A stretch of DNA of 64,000 bases from Gemmobacter aquarius (GCF_003060865.1 NZ_CP028918.1:318001-382000), one strand, 5' to 3'. Numbered from the stretch's first letter, positions 24,640 through 34,762 are shown. Notes: generated from the letters alone by a model not told the origin. Numbers and translations are program-made.

Positions 24640-26307
24640 ATGCCCCATGACGGCCAGCCCATGCCCCAGACGCCGCTTCTTGCCGATCTGTTCGGCCTGA
24701 CCGCCGCTGCCCTGCCCGAGGCCGAGGCGCTGTTTCACACGGCACGCGAAAACCTGCGCGAGCGGGTCACGCTGGCCGGCAAGGTGTCGGCTGCGGCGCT
24801 GGAAGAGCACCAGTTTGGCGCCCATGCGCTGGCGTGGCTGGCCACTTATGTCGAAAGCCTGCGCCAGATGCGCGCATGGGCCGTGCGGGTCGAGGCTGCG
24901 GGGCAGTTCGGCGAGATGGAGGCGCTGATCCTGCAAATCGCCTATGGCGAGTATCTGGCGCAGATTTACGGCGGCATCCCGATGTCGCAGGGAGAAACCG
25001 CGCGGCTTGGCGACCTGTGGGTCGATGCGGCGCAGGCGGGGGCCGCTGCCGCGCTGCTGATGGCTGCGGGCAACACGCCCGCCGCCCGTGCACGGCTGGT
25101 TGCGTTGATGCAGGACAACCACGGGCGGGCGACATTCGGCGTAACGGGGCTGGACGAAGAGCTGGAGATGATCCGCGACCAGTTCCGCCGCTATGCCGAC
25201 GAGCAGGTGATCCCCTTTGCCCATGACTGGCACCTGAAGGATGAATTGATCCCGATGGAGGTGATCGACCAACTGGCCGAGATGGGCGTCTTCGGGCTGA
25301 CCATCCCCGAGCAGTTCGGCGGTTTCGGCCTGTCCAAGGCGTCTATGGTCGTGGTGTCGGAAGAATTGAGCCGTGGCTATATCGGGGTCGGCAGCCTCGG
25401 CACGCGCACCGAGATTGCCGCCGAGTTGATCCTGTGTGGCGGTACCGACGAACAAAAGGCCAAGTGGCTGCCCAAGCTGGCGAGCGGGGAAATCCTGCCC
25501 ACGGCGGTGTTCACCGAACCGAACACAGGGTCTGACCTTGGCGCGCTACGCACCAGGGCGCGGCGCGATGGGGATGACTGGGTCATTTCCGGCAACAAGA
25601 CATGGATCACCCATGCAGCGCGAACGCATGTGATGACGGTTCTGGCGCGGTCGGTCGATGCGACGACCGACTATCGCGGGCTGTCGATGTTTCTTGCCGA
25701 AAAGACCCCGGGGACGGATGAGACCCCGTTCGTCGATGCAGGCCTGTCGGGTGGCGAGATCGAGGTTTTGGGCTATCGCGGGATGAAGGAATATACCGTC
25801 AACTTCGACGATTTCCGTGTGAAGGGTGAAAACCTTTTGGGCGGGGTCGAAGGGCAGGGGTTCAAGCAGTTGATGCAGACCTTCGAGAGCGCCCGTATCC
25901 AGACTGCCGCCCGCGCCGTTGGTGTGGCGCAATCCGCGCTGGAAGCGGGCATGGCCTATGCCACCGACCGAAAGCAGTTCGGCAAGGCGTTGATCGAATT
26001 TCCCCGCGTGGCCGGAAAGCTGGCGATGATGGCGGTCGAGATCATGGTGGCGCGGCAGCTTACCTATTTTTCCGCGTGGCAAAAGGACCATGACAGGCGC
26101 TGCGATCTGGAAGCGGGGATGGCCAAGCTTCTGGGGGCACGGGTGGCTTGGGCTGCGGCGGACAATGCGCTGCAAATCCACGGCGGCAACGGGTTCGCGC
26201 TGGAATACAAGATCAGCCGCATCCTGTGCGATGCGCGTATCCTGAACATCTTCGAAGGGGCTGCCGAGATTCAGGCGCAGGTCATCGCGCGGCGTCTTTT
26301 GGACTAA
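24640..26307 (+). CDS. mcd: (2S)-methylsuccinyl-CoA dehydrogenase, ethylmalonyl-CoA pathway
   Basis: A 555-residue acyl-CoA dehydrogenase with a long N-terminal extension (about 1-165) before the ordinary core. This architecture is that of Mcd, which oxidises (2S)-methylsuccinyl-CoA to mesaconyl-CoA when cells assimilate acetyl-CoA without a glyoxylate shunt. The core shows TEPNTGSDLG for FAD and CoA binding, GYRGMKEYTVNFDDFRV, QIHGGNGF and the catalytic-glutamate segment IFEGAAEIQ (Glu539). Electrons go to ETF, encoded at 58-60 kb. A generic long acyl-CoA dehydrogenase is the alternative. Its last 26 bases overlap the convergent MFS gene. Confidence 0.88.
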   Translation: MPHDGQPMPQTPLLADLFGLTAAALPEAEALFHTARENLRERVTLAGKVSAAALEEHQFGAHALAWLATYVESLRQMRAWAVRVEAAGQFGEMEALILQIAYGEYLAQIYGGIPMSQGETARLGDLWVDAAQAGAAAALLMAAGNTPAARARLVALMQDNHGRATFGVTGLDEELEMIRDQFRRYADEQVIPFAHDWHLKDELIPMEVIDQLAEMGVFGLTIPEQFGGFGLSKASMVVVSEELSRGYIGVGSLGTRTEIAAELILCGGTDEQKAKWLPKLASGEILPTAVFTEPNTGSDLGALRTRARRDGDDWVISGNKTWITHAARTHVMTVLARSVDATTDYRGLSMFLAEKTPGTDETPFVDAGLSGGEIEVLGYRGMKEYTVNFDDFRVKGENLLGGVEGQGFKQLMQTFESARIQTAARAVGVAQSALEAGMAYATDRKQFGKALIEFPRVAGKLAMMAVEIMVARQLTYFSAWQKDHDRRCDLEAGMAKLLGARVAWAAADNALQIHGGNGFALEYKISRILCDARILNIFEGAAEIQAQVIARRLLD

Positions 26308-27520
26308 GGTTTCCGGCCGACGGGCGGGGTGATCCAAGACGCGGGTGCAACTGGCTTGCGACCGCATAAGCCGCGAGCAACCCCAATCCGGCGGCGGCAA
26401 AGACGCCTTGCACGGGGGCAACCAGCAGCACCAGCCAAGCAGCGCCCGGTGTCAGGATACCCGACACGTCGCGGAAGCTGGAATAGACCGCCGACATCTC
26501 GGTGCGTTCGGACGGTTTGACCGCCATCAGGAAGGGCAAGCCGCCGACCACGTCGAGCACCACAAGGAAAAACGCCGCCCCCATCATGGCGATAACCGAC
26601 AGCCATGGCAGCGGGGCGACGAGGGCCGAGACGAAGAACAAGGCGCCGCAGACGCCAAAGGCCAGCCGCACGCCTTGGCGGACCGAAGCACGCCGCACAT
26701 AGCGCAGCATCAGGGGCGAGATGAACAACAGCGCGTTCGACAGCGACAGGGCGACGCCGCCGACCTTGTCGCCCAAGCCCGCCTCGATGCAAAAGATCGG
26801 CAAGTAGACGACATAGACCCACCAGCCGCAGGACCGCATCACCGCGAACATCCATCCGGCGATCAGGCGGGGCTGGCGGAAGAAGCGGCCCAGATAGGCC
26901 AGCGGGTTCAGCGCAGGCCCCTTGGCGCGGGCGATCTGCTTGCCATTGCCAAGCCGCAGCACCCAGAATGTCGCCAGCAGCGCCAACGCAAAGGTTCCGG
27001 CCAGAAGGAAGGGCGCGGGCGCCCAGACATCATGCAGCCAGACGCCCAGCATGGGGCCAATGGCCCAAGGACCAGCCGCATAGACCATCTGCGTGGATTG
27101 CGTGCGCCCGAGTTCGGCGCGGTCGATATAATCGAGCACATAGGCGTTGAAGCAGACAAAGGTGGTGGCCGTCGCCATTGCAAGGCAGATGAGAGCGGCC
27201 TGCACCGACAGCGCCGTGCCGTGGATCGCCAGCGCCATGCCGATCAGGTAAAGCCCGCAGCCCGCCGAATACATCCAGCGGCGCGGCACGTGGCGGGTGA
27301 ACCACGGGACCATCAACCCCCAGACCAGCGCCACGATTCCGGCGTGGAAATAGGCCTCGGACGTGGCGGCGGCACTGCCCAGCCCCTTGTAGACCGCAAG
27401 CGGCATGGCCGAAATCAGCGTGCCGCGCACCGCAGCTTCCATCCCCGCCAGCAATGCGAAATTCTGCACGCGGGGCGTGGGGGAATGGCGAAGGAAAAGC
27501 GGGATGTAACGCGTGGCCAT
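26282..27520 (-). CDS. MFS transporter
   Basis: A 412-residue inner-membrane protein with about twelve transmembrane helices of the major facilitator superfamily. The loop after helix 2-3, TRHVPRRWMYSAGC, and the D/E-x-GRTQSTQMVY segment in the cytoplasmic part are MFS-like, as is the long central loop near residue 205. The substrate cannot be read from the sequence. ATG 27520 gives a short N-terminus (MATRYIPLFLRH); the 27550 start would add ten residues. It is convergent with mcd, overlapping by 26 bases. Confidence 0.8.
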   Translation of the reverse strand: MATRYIPLFLRHSPTPRVQNFALLAGMEAAVRGTLISAMPLAVYKGLGSAAATSEAYFHAGIVALVWGLMVPWFTRHVPRRWMYSAGCGLYLIGMALAIHGTALSVQAALICLAMATATTFVCFNAYVLDYIDRAELGRTQSTQMVYAAGPWAIGPMLGVWLHDVWAPAPFLLAGTFALALLATFWVLRLGNGKQIARAKGPALNPLAYLGRFFRQPRLIAGWMFAVMRSCGWWVYVVYLPIFCIEAGLGDKVGGVALSLSNALLFISPLMLRYVRRASVRQGVRLAFGVCGALFFVSALVAPLPWLSVIAMMGAAFFLVVLDVVGGLPFLMAVKPSERTEMSAVYSSFRDVSGILTPGAAWLVLLVAPVQGVFAAAGLGLLAAYAVASQLHPRLGSPRPSAGNLSPKDAAR

Positions 27521-27604
27521 GATCTGTCTGATTTTTAGGCATTTGGCCAAGACCGGCCCCGCCCCGTCTGCGCCAAGCGCGACAGGGCGGGTCGGGTTTG
27601 GCTT

Positions 27605-29548
27605 TTATCCGCGCAGTTCCGAGGTGATCCGCACCGGCCCCGCCACGCCTTTCAGCTTGGCGCGGTAGATCACAAGGCTTTCGGTCACGCGCATCACATA
27701 GGTGCGGGTTTCGGTAAAGGGGATCATCTCGACCCAATCCACCACATCGACCGACGGGTCGCGCGGGTCGCCGAAGGCTGCGATCCAGCGTTTCGGGCGG
27801 CCCGGCCCCGCGTTGTAGCCCGAAGCGACGAGTGCGACCGAAGGGCCGAACTGTTCGACCAGTTGGGCAAGGTATCCGGTGCCGATCTTCACGTTATAGG
27901 CCGGATCGTTCAGGCTGCCGCCATCATAGACCAGCCCCACGCGGGGCGCGACCAGCTTGGCGGTCGAAGGCAGCACCTGCATCAGCCCCCGCGCATCGGC
28001 GGCGGAGCGTGCGGCGGGGTCGAATTCCGACTCGCGCCGCGAGATCGCCAAGGCAAGGGCGCGGCTGACGGCCAGCCCTTCGTTCGGCACGAAGGACGGG
28101 ACGGGGTAATAGGCGCGGGGCAGGATGATGCCGCGTTCGGCCGCCTGTTTGGCGATGACAACGGCAAGGTGGGGTTCGTCGATCTCTAGCGAGAACTGGG
28201 CAAGCTGGGCGATTTCGGTCTCGTTCAGGCTTTCGGCCAGATGCAGGAAGAAGCGTTTGGCCAGCGTCCGGTCGCCCGCCTTTTCCAGCTGCACGCCAGC
28301 GGCAAAGACCGACGACCGCGCAAAACCCGCGTCTTGCCAGTTGGGCGGGCGCTGTTCCGACAAGAGCGAGTCGTCGAGGTTCAGCCCCAGCGTTTCGGCG
28401 GCGAGCAGGCCGTAATAGGCGGTCTGGTGGCGCGCCGCGATCTGGTAGGCGGCGGTTGCCCCCGCCGTATCGCCCGCCGCTTGCAGGGCGCGGCCCTGCC
28501 AGTAATGCGCGCGGGCGGTGGAAATGGGCGTCGAGACGGCGGCTTCGAGGTGTTTGAAATGCGTCAGCGCGGTCGCGGGGTCGCCAAGGAAGCGCAGCGC
28601 GATCCAGCCTGACAGGAATTCGAGGTCGGCGTAATCCGATCCGTCTTTCAGGTGGTGCGATGCGGCCACCTGATAGGCCGCCTTGGGCTTGCCATCGCGC
28701 AGCAAAGCGCGGGAAAGTGCGGCGCGGCGGTCGGCCCAAGCGTCGGGGTCGCCCAGCGTCTGGGGCGATTTCGAGGCCGCGATCAGGGTTTCGGCGGCGT
28801 CGTCGTCGCGGTCGCGGCGGAAGCGCCAGTTGAACCGTTCATAGGCAAGGCCGGGGTCGGCTTGCAGCGCGGGCGGAATGCGGGCGATCATGGCGTTGAC
28901 GCCATCGGCATCGGCATGCAGCGCCATCCGCGCCTCGGCCACGGCACGCCAGCCCGACGACACGCGGGGCAGCATGCGCTTGGCCTCGGAGGTGCGGTTC
29001 TGCCACAGCAGCCGGTCGAGCCGGACCTCATGCGCGACCGACAGCGCCTCGCCATAAAGACCCAGCAGCGCCTGTTCGTTTTCGGGGCCAAAGGGCAGGG
29101 TAGTCCAGGCGCGGAATGCCTCGTTCTCGGCATCTGCCGCGCGGCCCTGCGCTTGCAGGGCGCGGATATAGGCGATGGAGCCTTCGGCGGTTTCGGGCAA
29201 GTCTGCGGCGAAATAGGCGATCACGCGGGCGGGATCGGTTGACCGCGCCACCGCCTCTTCGCCCTTTTCGCGCAACAGCGGCAGGCCCGGCCAATCGGGG
29301 CGGCGGGCAAGGAAGGCTTCGTAATCCCCCAGTCGACCCCCGCCTGCCCGCAGCCATTGCCAAGTGACGATATCGGCCCCGATCTCGCCCGCGCCTTGGG
29401 CTGCGGACAGCGCACCCGTCCAATCCTGCGCTGCAGCCCTGGCTTGTGCATCGCGCATCGCGCCCGCCGCATCGGCAGCAGCAGCCAAGGGTGTGCAACA
29501 CAAGAATGCCGAAAACAGCCACCCGAGGCGGCGTGAGAAATGGCCCAT
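27605..29548 (-). CDS. slt: Soluble lytic murein transglycosylase (Slt70-like)
   Basis: A 647-residue exported enzyme that cleaves peptidoglycan between MurNAc and GlcNAc, leaving 1,6-anhydro ends. Residues 1-24 form a signal peptide ending AAA. A long alpha-superhelix of TPR-like repeats (about 30-480) precedes the C-terminal SLT domain. The catalytic Glu506 lies in SRRESEFDP, followed by ARGLMQVLPSTA and SGYNAGPGRPKRW. It is divergent from dapA with 183 bases between starts, an arrangement seen in related genomes. Confidence 0.93.
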   Translation of the reverse strand: MGHFSRRLGWLFSAFLCCTPLAAAADAAGAMRDAQARAAAQDWTGALSAAQGAGEIGADIVTWQWLRAGGGRLGDYEAFLARRPDWPGLPLLREKGEEAVARSTDPARVIAYFAADLPETAEGSIAYIRALQAQGRAADAENEAFRAWTTLPFGPENEQALLGLYGEALSVAHEVRLDRLLWQNRTSEAKRMLPRVSSGWRAVAEARMALHADADGVNAMIARIPPALQADPGLAYERFNWRFRRDRDDDAAETLIAASKSPQTLGDPDAWADRRAALSRALLRDGKPKAAYQVAASHHLKDGSDYADLEFLSGWIALRFLGDPATALTHFKHLEAAVSTPISTARAHYWQGRALQAAGDTAGATAAYQIAARHQTAYYGLLAAETLGLNLDDSLLSEQRPPNWQDAGFARSSVFAAGVQLEKAGDRTLAKRFFLHLAESLNETEIAQLAQFSLEIDEPHLAVVIAKQAAERGIILPRAYYPVPSFVPNEGLAVSRALALAISRRESEFDPAARSAADARGLMQVLPSTAKLVAPRVGLVYDGGSLNDPAYNVKIGTGYLAQLVEQFGPSVALVASGYNAGPGRPKRWIAAFGDPRDPSVDVVDWVEMIPFTETRTYVMRVTESLVIYRAKLKGVAGPVRITSELRG

Positions 29549-29731
29549 CTGCTCGTCCGTTTATTATTGGTATTCGTTAGGGTTGAATGTGCCCCAAACG
29601 CGGGCAATCGGCAAGCGGTGCGATCCTGCGCGGCCTTGCACTTCGCCCCGCTTGGCAAGCCTTTGCCACACCGTTAGGAAGGGCGCGTTTGCAACGGGCG
29701 ATTCATCCGCCCACCAATGGAGAGACGTGTC

Positions 29732-30604
29732 ATGATCAAAGGGTCCATTCCTGCCCTGGTGACGCCGTTCAAGAACGGTGCGCTGGATCTCGATACGCTC
29801 AAACATCTGGTGGAATGGCATATCGAACAGGGCTCGACCGGGCTGGTTCCGGTGGGGACCACGGGCGAAAGCCCCACGCTCAGCCATGAAGAGCATGAAA
29901 CCGTGATCGAAGTGGTGGTGAAAGCCGCCCGTGGCCGCGTGCCGGTGATCGCGGGGGCCGGGTCGAACAATACGGTGGAAGGCATTCGCCTGATCCAGCA
30001 TTGCGAACGCGTGGGGGCCGATGCGGCGCTGGTGGTGACGCCCTATTACAACAAGCCCACCCAAGCGGGGCTGGTCGCGCATTACACGGCGCTGCACGAT
30101 TGCTGCACCCTGCCGATCATCATCTACAACATCCCTGGCCGGTCGGTCGTGGATATGTCGCCCGAAACCATGGGCCAGCTTGCGGAACTGCCGCGGATAG
30201 TGGGCGTCAAGGATGCGACCGGCAAGATCGAACGCGTGTCGATGCAGCGCGCCTCCTGCGGGGCCGATTTCATCCAGCTTTCGGGCGAGGATGCGACCGC
30301 GCTGGGCTTCAACGCGCATGGCGGGGTGGGCTGCATTTCGGTGACGGCGAACGTGGCCCCGAAGCTTTGCGCCGAATTCCAGGCGGCAACGCTGGCAGGC
30401 GACTACCGCAAGGCGCTGGAGTATCAGGACCGTCTGATGCCGCTGCACGAGGCGATCTTCATCGAGCCGGGTCTGGCGGGGGCGAAATACGGCCTGTCGC
30501 TGCTGGGCCTGTGTTCCGAGGAGGTGCGCTTGCCGCTGGTTACGCTGACCGAGGGGACCAAGGCAAAGATCAAGGCGGCGATGGAGTTCGCGGGGGTTCT
30601 GTGA
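29732..30604 (+). CDS. dapA: 4-hydroxy-tetrahydrodipicolinate synthase
   Basis: A 290-residue class I aldolase that condenses aspartate semialdehyde and pyruvate, the first step of the lysine/diaminopimelate branch. The Schiff-base lysine is Lys160 in GVKDATGK. Thr43/Thr44 in GTTGES, Tyr132 in IYNIPGR and Arg137 complete the active site. GGAGAG precedes ATG 29732; the 29717 start is out of reach of this site. Its stop overlaps the GTG start of a DMT transporter (GTGA). DAP made here feeds the peptidoglycan handled by the Slt next door. Confidence 0.96.
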   Translation: MIKGSIPALVTPFKNGALDLDTLKHLVEWHIEQGSTGLVPVGTTGESPTLSHEEHETVIEVVVKAARGRVPVIAGAGSNNTVEGIRLIQHCERVGADAALVVTPYYNKPTQAGLVAHYTALHDCCTLPIIIYNIPGRSVVDMSPETMGQLAELPRIVGVKDATGKIERVSMQRASCGADFIQLSGEDATALGFNAHGGVGCISVTANVAPKLCAEFQAATLAGDYRKALEYQDRLMPLHEAIFIEPGLAGAKYGLSLLGLCSEEVRLPLVTLTEGTKAKIKAAMEFAGVL

Positions 30605-31500
30605 CCCTGACGGAACGCTCCGCCATCCTGCGCGCCGATAACCTGCGCGGGGCGGTCTGGATGGTGGCCGCCATGGCGGGTTTTGCCGTCGAGGACATGT
30701 TCCTGAAGGCCGCCAAGGCGCATATGCCGCTGGGGCAGGCGTTGCTGGCCTTTGGCGTGATCGGCATGGTGTTTTTCGCGGTCATGGCGCGACGGCAGGG
30801 CGAGGCGGTGTTGCACCCCGCGGCCCTGTCGCGGCCCCTGCTGATCCGGTCGGGGTTCGAGGTGACGGGGCGGTTGTTCTATTCGCTGGCCATCGCGCTG
30901 ACGCCGCTTTCGGTGGCATCGGCGATCTTGCAGGCGACGCCGCTGGTTGTGGTGGCGGGGGCTGCGCTGATCTTTGGCGAAACGGTCGGCTGGCGGCGCT
31001 GGACGGCCATCGTCGTGGGATTTCTGGGCGTTCTGGTGATTTTGCGCCCCGGTCTTGATGGCTTCAGCGTGCTTTCGCTGGTCACGGTGGTCGGGCTGAT
31101 CGGCTTTGCGGGGCGCGATCTGGCCACGCGGGCGGCGCCCAAGGTGCTGTCGAACCGGCAGCTTGGGGTTTACGGCATGGCGATGCTTGCCTTGGCGGGG
31201 GCGATCATCCTGTCGGTGACGGGGGGCGCTGTCTGGCCCGATGCCACGGGGGCGGCGCTGGTCGTGGGCATGACCGCCTTCGGCATCTTTGCCTATAACG
31301 CGCTGACCATCGCCATGCGGACCGGAGAGATTTCGGCCGTCACCCCGTTCCGCTATACGCGGCTGGTCTTTGCCATGATCGCAGGGGTCGTGGTCTTTGG
31401 TGAACACCCCGATGCGCTTACCCTGATCGGGTCGGCCCTGATCGTGGGAAGCGGGATCTACACGCTGCACCGCAGCCGTCAGCGGGACGCTTCGACCTGA
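30601..31500 (+). CDS. DMT/EamA family transporter
   Basis: A 299-residue inner-membrane protein with about ten helices in two EamA halves. The halves are separated near residue 145; [21 protein letters not shown] ends the first half and [25 protein letters not shown] closes the second. It starts at GTG 30601 in a GTGA overlap with dapA, so it is translated from the dapA mRNA. Export of an amino acid or other metabolite is plausible but not shown. Its last 22 bases overlap the convergent potassium-channel gene. Confidence 0.85.
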   Translation: MTLTERSAILRADNLRGAVWMVAAMAGFAVEDMFLKAAKAHMPLGQALLAFGVIGMVFFAVMARRQGEAVLHPAALSRPLLIRSGFEVTGRLFYSLAIALTPLSVASAILQATPLVVVAGAALIFGETVGWRRWTAIVVGFLGVLVILRPGLDGFSVLSLVTVVGLIGFAGRDLATRAAPKVLSNRQLGVYGMAMLALAGAIILSVTGGAVWPDATGAALVVGMTAFGIFAYNALTIAMRTGEISAVTPFRYTRLVFAMIAGVVVFGEHPDALTLIGSALIVGSGIYTLHRSRQRDAST

Positions 31501-31913
31501 CCTGTGCGGATCAGGCGGAAGGCTTCCACCATCAGGGCGGTCATCAGGCCGAAGTTTAGAAAACCGTTGGTCGCGGTCATGCCCGAGAGGATACGCCATT
31601 CATGCGGCAGGATCACATCGCCAAAGCCCAGCGTGGTGAAAGAGACGATCGAGAAATAGAGCGCCTCCTCGAATGTCGCAAAGACGCCGAGCAGGTCATA
31701 GACGATGGCCCAAAGCCAGACCCCCGCAGTGGTGGTGGCCACCACCCAGAGCGAGGCTGTCAGCACGGCCAGAATCATCTTGGGCCGGTGCGGTTCTTTC
31801 ACCAGCCAGCCGTGCCAGCGGGAAAAGCCGATCTCCATCAGCAGGGCCGATACCGCGCCGATCAGGATGGAAACCATCATCACGCCGGTGCCGAGGGCTA
31901 TCTGATGCAGCAT
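31479..31913 (-). CDS. Two-transmembrane potassium channel family protein
   Basis: A 144-residue membrane protein with two outer helices, a pore helix and a selectivity filter TTLGFGD at residues 93-99, which matches TxGYGD-type K+ channels (Ion_trans_2) with Leu-Gly-Phe in the filter. An extra N-terminal helix (about 9-30) precedes the pore unit. No RCK/TrkA-N regulatory domain is present, so gating is unknown. It is convergent with the DMT transporter (22-base overlap), and 110 bases separate its start from the smpB start on the opposite strand. Confidence 0.85.
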   Translation of the reverse strand: MLHQIALGTGVMMVSILIGAVSALLMEIGFSRWHGWLVKEPHRPKMILAVLTASLWVVATTTAGVWLWAIVYDLLGVFATFEEALYFSIVSFTTLGFGDVILPHEWRILSGMTATNGFLNFGLMTALMVEAFRLIRTGQVEASR

Positions 31914-32023
31914 GTTTTCGCTCCTTGCCCCCGCAAACTGCCGCCTGCGCCGCGAAAGGTAAATCCCGCATTCGGGCGGGGCTTCTGGACAGCGGGGGTG
32001 GCATCGCCTATCTCGGGTCCATC

Positions 32024-32503
32024 ATGGTAGTGAAGTCCGATCCCAATTCGAAGCTGATTGCAGAAAACCGCCGCGCGCGGTTCGATTACGCCATCGAGAG
32101 CGATCTCGAGGCCGGTATCATGCTGCTCGGGTCCGAGGTGAAAAGCCTCCGCAAGGGCGGGTCGAACATCGCGGAAAGCTATGCCAGCGTCGAAGGCGGC
32201 GAGTTGTGGCTGATCAACGGCTATATCGCCCCCTATGCCGAGGCCAAGACATGGGGGCACGAGGAACGCCGCCGCCGCAAGCTGCTCGTCAGCAAGAAGG
32301 AATTGTCGCGGCTGTGGAGTGCGACGGCGCGCGAGGGCATGACCATCGTGCCGCTGCGGATGTATTTCAACGACCGCGGCATCGTGAAGCTGAAGCTCGG
32401 CATCGCCAAGGGCAAGAAGCTGGCTGACAAGCGCGAGACATCGGCCAAGCGTGACTGGGATCGTGAAAAGGCGCGTCTTTTGAAGATGTCGAAGCGCGAC
32501 TAA
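32024..32503 (+). CDS. smpB: SsrA-binding protein
   Basis: A 159-residue RNA-binding protein that escorts tmRNA to stalled ribosomes for trans-translation. It has the SmpB pattern [40 protein letters not shown], and the basic C-terminal tail [19 protein letters not shown], which folds into the mRNA channel. The length is typical. ATG 32024 gives the conventional start; the upstream frame is shadow. The tmRNA gene itself is not seen in this window. The four-hairpin repeat at 32505 begins one base after the stop. Confidence 0.96.
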   Translation: MVVKSDPNSKLIAENRRARFDYAIESDLEAGIMLLGSEVKSLRKGGSNIAESYASVEGGELWLINGYIAPYAEAKTWGHEERRRRKLLVSKKELSRLWSATAREGMTIVPLRMYFNDRGIVKLKLGIAKGKKLADKRETSAKRDWDREKARLLKMSKRD

Positions 32504-32504
32504 G

Positions 32505-32622
32505 GCGATTTCTGACGCAGAAATCGCGCAAATTTTTCACGAAAAAATTTGGCGCAGCGGCTGGCGTGGGCGCTGGAAATTCCTTCGTAAGGAATTTGCC
32601 AAATTTCTGCGTCAGAAATTTG
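32505..32622. repeat. Four-hairpin intergenic element, second copy
   Basis: It has the same plan as 20557-20665. Hairpins are: 32505-32527, arm GCGATTTCTG, loop ACG; 32529-32551, arm CAAATTTTTC, loop ACG, one mismatch; 32577-32597, arm AAATTCCTT, loop CGT; 32600-32622, arm CAAATTTCTG, loop CGT. The arms differ from the other locus but remain complementary. The spacer shares GGCGCAGCG (32551-32559). It lies between smpB and sseA, which are read in the same direction. Confidence 0.93.
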
Positions 32623-32707
32623 GGTCGGGCCGCGCGGGCCTTTGCAGGCTTGCCCTTTTGGCGCTTTGAAGCTACCTCCCGCGCTGACCCCTATTAGGAC
32701 CTGGCCC

Positions 32708-33556
32708 ATGTCCGACGATCCCAAGACGCTCGTTTCGACCGACTGGCTTGCCGCGCATCTGAAAGACCCCGATCTGCGGGTTCTCGATGCGTCCTGGTAT
32801 CTGCCCGATGCCGGCCGCGATGCGCGGCGGGAGTATGAGGTGTTCCACATTCCGGGCGCACGGTTCTTCGATATCGACGAGATTTCGGACCAACGCTCGT
32901 CCTTGCCCCATACCGTGCCGCCGGTCGAAAAATTCATGAGCCGGATGCGCGCCATGGGCGTGGGCGACGGGCATCAGGTGGTGGTCTATGACGGGGCGGG
33001 GATCTTCTCGGCGGCCCGCGTGTGGTGGACGTTCCGGCTGATGGGCAAGATGGATGTGGCTGTGCTGGACGGCGGTTTTCCGAAATGGCGGGCCGAGGGG
33101 CGCGAGATCGAGGATATGCCCCCCGTGGTGCGCGACCGGCACATGACCGTCAGCCGCCAGAACCAGCTTGTGAAAGATGTCACGCAAGTGGCCCATGCCT
33201 CAAAGCTGCGCGAGGCCGAGATCATCGATGCGCGGTCGGCGGCGCGGTTCAAGGGTGAGGCGCCCGAACCGCGGGCGGGGCTGCGGTCGGGGCATATTCC
33301 GGGCTCGAAGAACGTGCCCTTTGCCACCTTGCTGAACCAGAATGGCACGATGAAGCCGGTGCCGGAATTGCGCGCCCTGTTCGAGGCGGCGGGGGTTGAC
33401 CTGTCCAAGCCCGCGATCACCACTTGCGGATCGGGTGTCACGGCGGCGGTGCTGTCGCTTGCGCTGGAACGGATCGGCCACAGGAATCACGCGCTTTACG
33501 ATGGCTCTTGGACGGAATGGGGCATGTTTGACGATTTGCCCGTCGAAAAGGGATAG
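32708..33556 (+). CDS. sseA: 3-mercaptopyruvate sulfurtransferase
   Basis: A 282-residue two-domain rhodanese-type enzyme that moves sulfur from 3-mercaptopyruvate to a thiol acceptor. The C-terminal catalytic loop is CGSGVTA with Cys240, which marks mercaptopyruvate specificity rather than thiosulfate. N-terminal marks include RVLDASWYLP and HIPGARFFDIDEISD. The start at 32708 fits the family; the frame from 32642 lies in the repeat-flanking region. The aminotransferase gene follows three bases after the stop, so the two are cotranscribed. Confidence 0.93.
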   Translation: MSDDPKTLVSTDWLAAHLKDPDLRVLDASWYLPDAGRDARREYEVFHIPGARFFDIDEISDQRSSLPHTVPPVEKFMSRMRAMGVGDGHQVVVYDGAGIFSAARVWWTFRLMGKMDVAVLDGGFPKWRAEGREIEDMPPVVRDRHMTVSRQNQLVKDVTQVAHASKLREAEIIDARSAARFKGEAPEPRAGLRSGHIPGSKNVPFATLLNQNGTMKPVPELRALFEAAGVDLSKPAITTCGSGVTAAVLSLALERIGHRNHALYDGSWTEWGMFDDLPVEKG

Positions 33557-33559
33557 ACA

Positions 33560-34738
33560 ATGTTCGACCATTTGAAGGCCCAGCCGCAGGACAAGATCCT
33601 GCAACTGATCCAGATGTATCGTGAAGATGCGCGTGACGGAAAGATCGACCTTGGCGTTGGCGTCTACAAGGATGCGACCGGCCTTACTCCTGTGATGCGG
33701 GCCGTGAAGGCGGCCGAAAAGAAGCTGTGGGAGGTCGAGACCACCAAGACCTACACGGGGCTGGCGGGCGAGCCTGCCTATAACGCGGCGCTTTGCGGCA
33801 TGATCCTTGGGGATGTCGTGCCGATGGAGCGTGTGGCTTCAGTCGCCACTCCGGGGGGCACCGGGGCGATCCGTCAGGCGCTGGAGCTGATCAAGCTGGC
33901 GGCGCCTGACGCTACGGTGTGGCTGTCTAACCCGACATGGCCGAACCATCCGTCGATCATCAAATACCTCGGCATGAAGATGGCCGAGTACCGCTATTTC
34001 GACGCCGAGACGCGGGGCATCGATTTTGGCGGGCTGATGGAAGATCTGGGTCGCGTGCAGGCCGGCGATGTGGTTTTGCTGCACGGCTGCTGCCACAACC
34101 CGACCGGCGCGAACCTCGATGCCGCGCAATGGGATGCGGTGGTCAGGCTGCTGGCCGAAAAGGGGGCCATGCCCTTTGTCGATCTGGCCTATCAGGGCTT
34201 CGGTGACGGGCTGGACGCCGATGCCGCGGCGACGCGGCTGATCGCAAAGTCGTTCCCCGAGGTGCTGATTGCGGCATCCTGCAGCAAGAACTTCGGCATC
34301 TACCGCGAACGCACCGGCATTCTGATCGGGATCGGCGATGCGGGCGGCAAGGGCGTGTTGCAGGGCAACCTGAACTTCCTGAACCGCCAGAACTTTAGCT
34401 TCCCGCCCGATCACGGGGCGCGGCTGGTGACTATGATCCTTGAGGATGACGCGCTGACCGCCGACTGGAAGGCGGAACTGGAAGAGGTGCGGCTGAACAT
34501 GCTGACGCTGCGCCAGTCGCTTGCCGACGAGTTGCGCCGTGTGACCAATTCCGACCGCTTCGATTTCGTGGCCACGCATCGTGGCATGTTCAGCCGCCTT
34601 GGGCTGACCGAGGCGCAGGTGGTGCGTCTGCGCGAGGAACATGCGATCTATATGGTGGGTGACAGCCGGATCAACATAGCAGGGCTGAATGCCCGCACCG
34701 TTCCCCTGCTGGCAGCGGCCATCGCGCAGGTTTCCTGA
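33560..34738 (+). CDS. tyrB: Aromatic amino acid / aspartate aminotransferase (class I)
   Basis: A 392-residue PLP enzyme of the aspartate/aromatic aminotransferase subgroup Ib. The PLP lysine is Lys243 in SCSKNFGIYRERTG. HNPTG is present as CCHNPTG near residue 180, and LGVGVYKDATG and TKTYTGLAGEP are the family's N-terminal marks. It probably uses aromatic amino acids or aspartate with 2-oxoglutarate. It is read with sseA (three-base gap). A strong hairpin follows at 34763. Confidence 0.92.
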   Translation: MFDHLKAQPQDKILQLIQMYREDARDGKIDLGVGVYKDATGLTPVMRAVKAAEKKLWEVETTKTYTGLAGEPAYNAALCGMILGDVVPMERVASVATPGGTGAIRQALELIKLAAPDATVWLSNPTWPNHPSIIKYLGMKMAEYRYFDAETRGIDFGGLMEDLGRVQAGDVVLLHGCCHNPTGANLDAAQWDAVVRLLAEKGAMPFVDLAYQGFGDGLDADAAATRLIAKSFPEVLIAASCSKNFGIYRERTGILIGIGDAGGKGVLQGNLNFLNRQNFSFPPDHGARLVTMILEDDALTADWKAELEEVRLNMLTLRQSLADELRRVTNSDRFDFVATHRGMFSRLGLTEAQVVRLREEHAIYMVGDSRINIAGLNARTVPLLAAAIAQVS

Positions 34739-34762
34739 CACTTTCGCCACGCTAATGAAAAT

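Noticed and set aside
26345..27538. A 397-residue Gln/His/Arg-rich frame opposite the MFS transporter
   Set aside because: Composition typical of antisense to a membrane protein; no family features.
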